A DNA stretch of 64,000 nt from Natronorubrum aibiense (lineage in GTDB: Archaea > Halobacteriota > Halobacteria > Halobacteriales > Natrialbaceae): assembly GCF_009392895.1 (NCBI RefSeq), contig NZ_CP045488.1:1178001-1242000 (forward strand), read 5' to 3'. Under the pieces are notes generated by a model. The model saw nothing but the letters and a program-made list of their open reading frames with translations. It searched no databases and was not told the DNA's origin. The translations under genes were made by a program, and so were the position numbers. Below are positions 62,189-64,000 of the stretch, one piece after another; position 1 is the first letter of the stretch, and each line of letters begins with the position of its first letter.

Positions 62189-62610
62189 TACGCACGCTGG
62201 CGATCGGCTTCGGCCTGCTCGAGGCCGTCTTTCCGAGACAGCTTATCGACGCCAGCGAACGGCTCGCGTTCGACACCCCCGAGACGGGACGGCTCCAGCC
62301 GTGGACCGTTCCGATGGCTCGTCTCGAGGGGCTGTTGTTCGTCTGGCTACTCGTCCGCAAGGGTGGCGGACTCGGGGCGCTTCGAGCACCACTGGGTGTC
62401 TTCGGCGTTGCGATGGCACTCATGCCACGCGCAGTCGTCGCGTTCGCACTCGAGATCGCCTACGAGAATCCCGACGACCTCGAGCCCAAATCGTGGGTGG
62501 TGCCGGCGACCCGACTCCTCGGCGCGATCTATGTGGCGGCCGGCGTGTTCGCCGGACGTGGGGCGACGCCGGAAGACGAGTCCCGCACAGCACAGCCGCC
62601 AGACCAGTAA
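62185..62610 (+). CDS. Small membrane protein, second of a tandem pair
   Basis: 141 residues, MIRTLAIGFGLLEAVFPRQL at the start, with the same segment order as its neighbour. The duplicated pair with 4-base overlap suggests a heteromeric or two-copy membrane complex made in step. Substrate and partner are unknown. The C-terminus is an acidic, Pro/Gln-rich tail. It is convergent with rpiA, 7 bases away. Confidence 0.7.
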   Translation: MIRTLAIGFGLLEAVFPRQLIDASERLAFDTPETGRLQPWTVPMARLEGLLFVWLLVRKGGGLGALRAPLGVFGVAMALMPRAVVAFALEIAYENPDDLEPKSWVVPATRLLGAIYVAAGVFAGRGATPEDESRTAQPPDQ

Positions 62611-62617
62611 GCAGCGG

Positions 62618-63325
62618 TCAGTACTCCCGCACGTCGACGCCGTCGGCCGTCCCGACGTAGGTCGCGTCGGCCAGCCCGACGAACAGGCCGTGTTCGACGA
62701 CCCCCGGCAGCCTCGAGAGTCGGGTGGCGAGCGTCTCCGGTTCCTCGATCGGGCCGAACGCACAGTCGACGACGAGGTTCCCGTTGTCCGTGACGACCGG
62801 CCCATCTTTACGCTCGGCGTCGCGAAGCGTCGGCTCGCCGCCGAGGTCACGGAGTCGTTCCGCGACGACGGTGTGGGCGTCAGGGATGACCTCGACCGGG
62901 ATCGCCCGCTCGAGCACCGACTCGAGTTTCGACGGGTCAGCGACGACGACGAACCGGTCGGCCGCCGAATCGACGAGTTTCTCGCGGGTGTGTGCAGCGC
63001 CGCCGCCTTTGATGAGTGCGCCGTAGCCGTTCGAATCCGGGTCGTCGGCGATCTGGTCCGCGCCGTCGATCGCGAGGTCGACGCCGTCGACCGCGTCGAG
63101 CGTCGTCAACGGAATCCCGGCCTCGAGCGCCCGTCGACGGGACTGAAACGAGGTCGGAATCCCCTGCACCTCGAGGCCGTCGTCGATGGCCCGTCCGATC
63201 GCGTCGATCGCGTAGGCGGCCGTCGAGCCGGTTCCGAGACCGACGACGAACCCGTCTTCGACCTCGTGAGCCGCCCGTTTCCCGGCTCGCCGCTTCGCTT
63301 CGGTCGTGCCTCCTGCCGTCTTCAT
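62618..63325 (-). CDS. rpiA: Ribose-5-phosphate isomerase A
   Basis: 235 residues from the ATG at 63325 ([22 protein letters not shown]), chosen since the upstream frame is not protein-like. [53 protein letters not shown] with the catalytic acid, and [30 protein letters not shown] are the family motifs. It interconverts ribose-5- and ribulose-5-phosphate. Confidence 0.96.
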   Translation of the reverse strand: MKTAGGTTEAKRRAGKRAAHEVEDGFVVGLGTGSTAAYAIDAIGRAIDDGLEVQGIPTSFQSRRRALEAGIPLTTLDAVDGVDLAIDGADQIADDPDSNGYGALIKGGGAAHTREKLVDSAADRFVVVADPSKLESVLERAIPVEVIPDAHTVVAERLRDLGGEPTLRDAERKDGPVVTDNGNLVVDCAFGPIEEPETLATRLSRLPGVVEHGLFVGLADATYVGTADGVDVREY

Positions 63326-63485
63326 GCGTTGTACGGCGCACGGCGACGGGAAAAACGTTGCAATCTCGCGGCCGTTGGCGGGCCAGCACGCGACGGTCTC
63401 GAGCGGGCAATTAGAGAAGACCGTACATCGAACTGACCGTTCGTTTGGCTCGAGGTTTTTTCCCCAGGGCTGTATACGAGTTAGT

Positions 63486-64000
63486 ATGGCAACACCCGCA
63501 TCCGAGGGGGAATCCGGCACCGGCACGGCGGTCGCCCTCGAGAACGTTCGCAAAACCTACCAGCTCGGCGAGCCCGTCCACGCTCTGGATGGCGTCAGCC
63601 TCGAGATCCCACGCGGGTCGTACACGGCGATCATGGGCCCAAGCGGTTCGGGGAAATCGACGTTGATGAACCTCGTGGGCTGTCTCGATACGCCAACCGA
63701 GGGCACCGTCGTCGTCAACGGACAGGACGTGGCCGCCCTCGACAGCCGGGAGCGAACCACGCTTCGGGGGACGACGGTGGGCTTCGTTTTCCAGACGTTT
63801 AACCTCATGCCCAGACTGACCGCCCTCGAGAACGTCGCCCTCCCCCAACTGTTTCAGAACGTCGACCGTGCGAAGCGACAGGATCGGGCCCGAGAGCTAC
63901 TCGAGCGGGTCGGTCTGGCCGATCGAGAAGATCACCTGCCGAACGAACTGTCGGGCGGCCAGCGCCAGCGGGTCGCGCTCGCTCGCGCGCTCGTTAACGA
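63486..64000 (+). CDS. ABC transporter ATPase, MacB/LolD type (gene continues past the window)
   Basis: First 171 residues. Walker A is GPSGSGKST, the Q-loop is [23 protein letters not shown] (typical of MacB/LolD-like ATPases), and the signature is LSGGQRQR. This group drives permeases of the FtsX type that export peptides, lipids or lipoproteins. The permease is expected beyond the right edge. Confidence 0.93.
   Translation, partial: MATPASEGESGTGTAVALENVRKTYQLGEPVHALDGVSLEIPRGSYTAIMGPSGSGKSTLMNLVGCLDTPTEGTVVVNGQDVAALDSRERTTLRGTTVGFVFQTFNLMPRLTALENVALPQLFQNVDRAKRQDRARELLERVGLADREDHLPNELSGGQRQRVALARALVN

Noticed and set aside
1-64000. CRISPR array, rRNA operon, SRP or RNase P RNA
   Set aside because: No regular short repeats with spacers, and no stretch long enough and structured enough for these RNAs, was seen between genes.

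Overview
This 64 kb window looks like a chromosomal segment of a halophilic archaeon, probably of the Natrialba/Natrinema/Haloterrigena group. The evidence is a very acidic proteome, high GC with frequent CTCGAG sites, TATA-box promoters placed so that transcripts start almost at the start codon, and archaeal signature genes: both-domain Hef, Hel308, large-subunit DNA polymerase D, KEOPS subunit Cgi121, archaeal IMP cyclohydrolase, a short histone-fold protein and a type 2 IPP isomerase. No CRISPR array, rRNA or replication origin is visible. One tRNA gene (Gln, CTG) is present.

Layout. 1-2,000: the tetrapyrrole run hemC(partial)-cobA/sumT-hemD. 2,000-9,000: small housekeeping and hypothetical genes (RecJ-like DHH nuclease, PHP phosphoesterase, NifU-domain protein, ketopantoate reductase, zinc-ribbon protein, alpha/beta hydrolase). 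9,280-14,880: DNA polymerase D large subunit, split at its catalytic motif by a 494-residue homing-endonuclease intein, behind a PPC-domain gene. 15,100-21,400: a complete peptide/nickel-type ABC transporter operon (lipoprotein, two permeases, two ATPases). 21,600-26,610: small proteins, DoxX-like protein, CBS-domain protein and glycyl-tRNA synthetase. 26,600-28,600: a wrecked tnpB element with a second, non-autonomous element nested in it. 28,970-38,700: acetamidase, PAS/HTH-10 regulator and HalOD1 protein, dolichol-kinase-like protein, ABC-2 exporter, TspO, Hef and others. 38,800-49,700: malate dehydrogenase, ferredoxin, Pit phosphate permease, UspA, Hel308-Cgi121, then a divergent amidohydrolase/MIP18-domain/alcohol-dehydrogenase cluster and an old-yellow-enzyme-like oxidoreductase. 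49,900-53,500: tRNA-Gln, HNH nuclease, purO, YfcE-like phosphoesterase, cysE. 53,680-59,600: an IS200/IS605 element with intact tnpA and internally deleted tnpB, a phosphohexomutase, a membrane protein, a GIY-YIG nuclease and a decayed tnpB element. 59,600-64,000: zinc-ribbon protein, histone-fold protein, IPP isomerase, a tandem pair of membrane proteins, rpiA and the start of an ABC ATPase.

The most interesting signals are: (1) a family of tandem-hairpin (three-way-junction-like) elements whose stem sequences differ while the architecture and a TGATCA-type spacer are kept; (2) an ~84 bp palindromic repeat whose first bases are the stop codon of the gene before it, with the central hairpin flipped relative to the arms between its two copies; (3) a haloarchaeal version of the accessory genes of bacterial propane/acetone monooxygenase clusters without a monooxygenase; (4) a PolD intein ending in Gln with a helix-turn-helix segment; and (5) several TnpB elements at different stages of decay.
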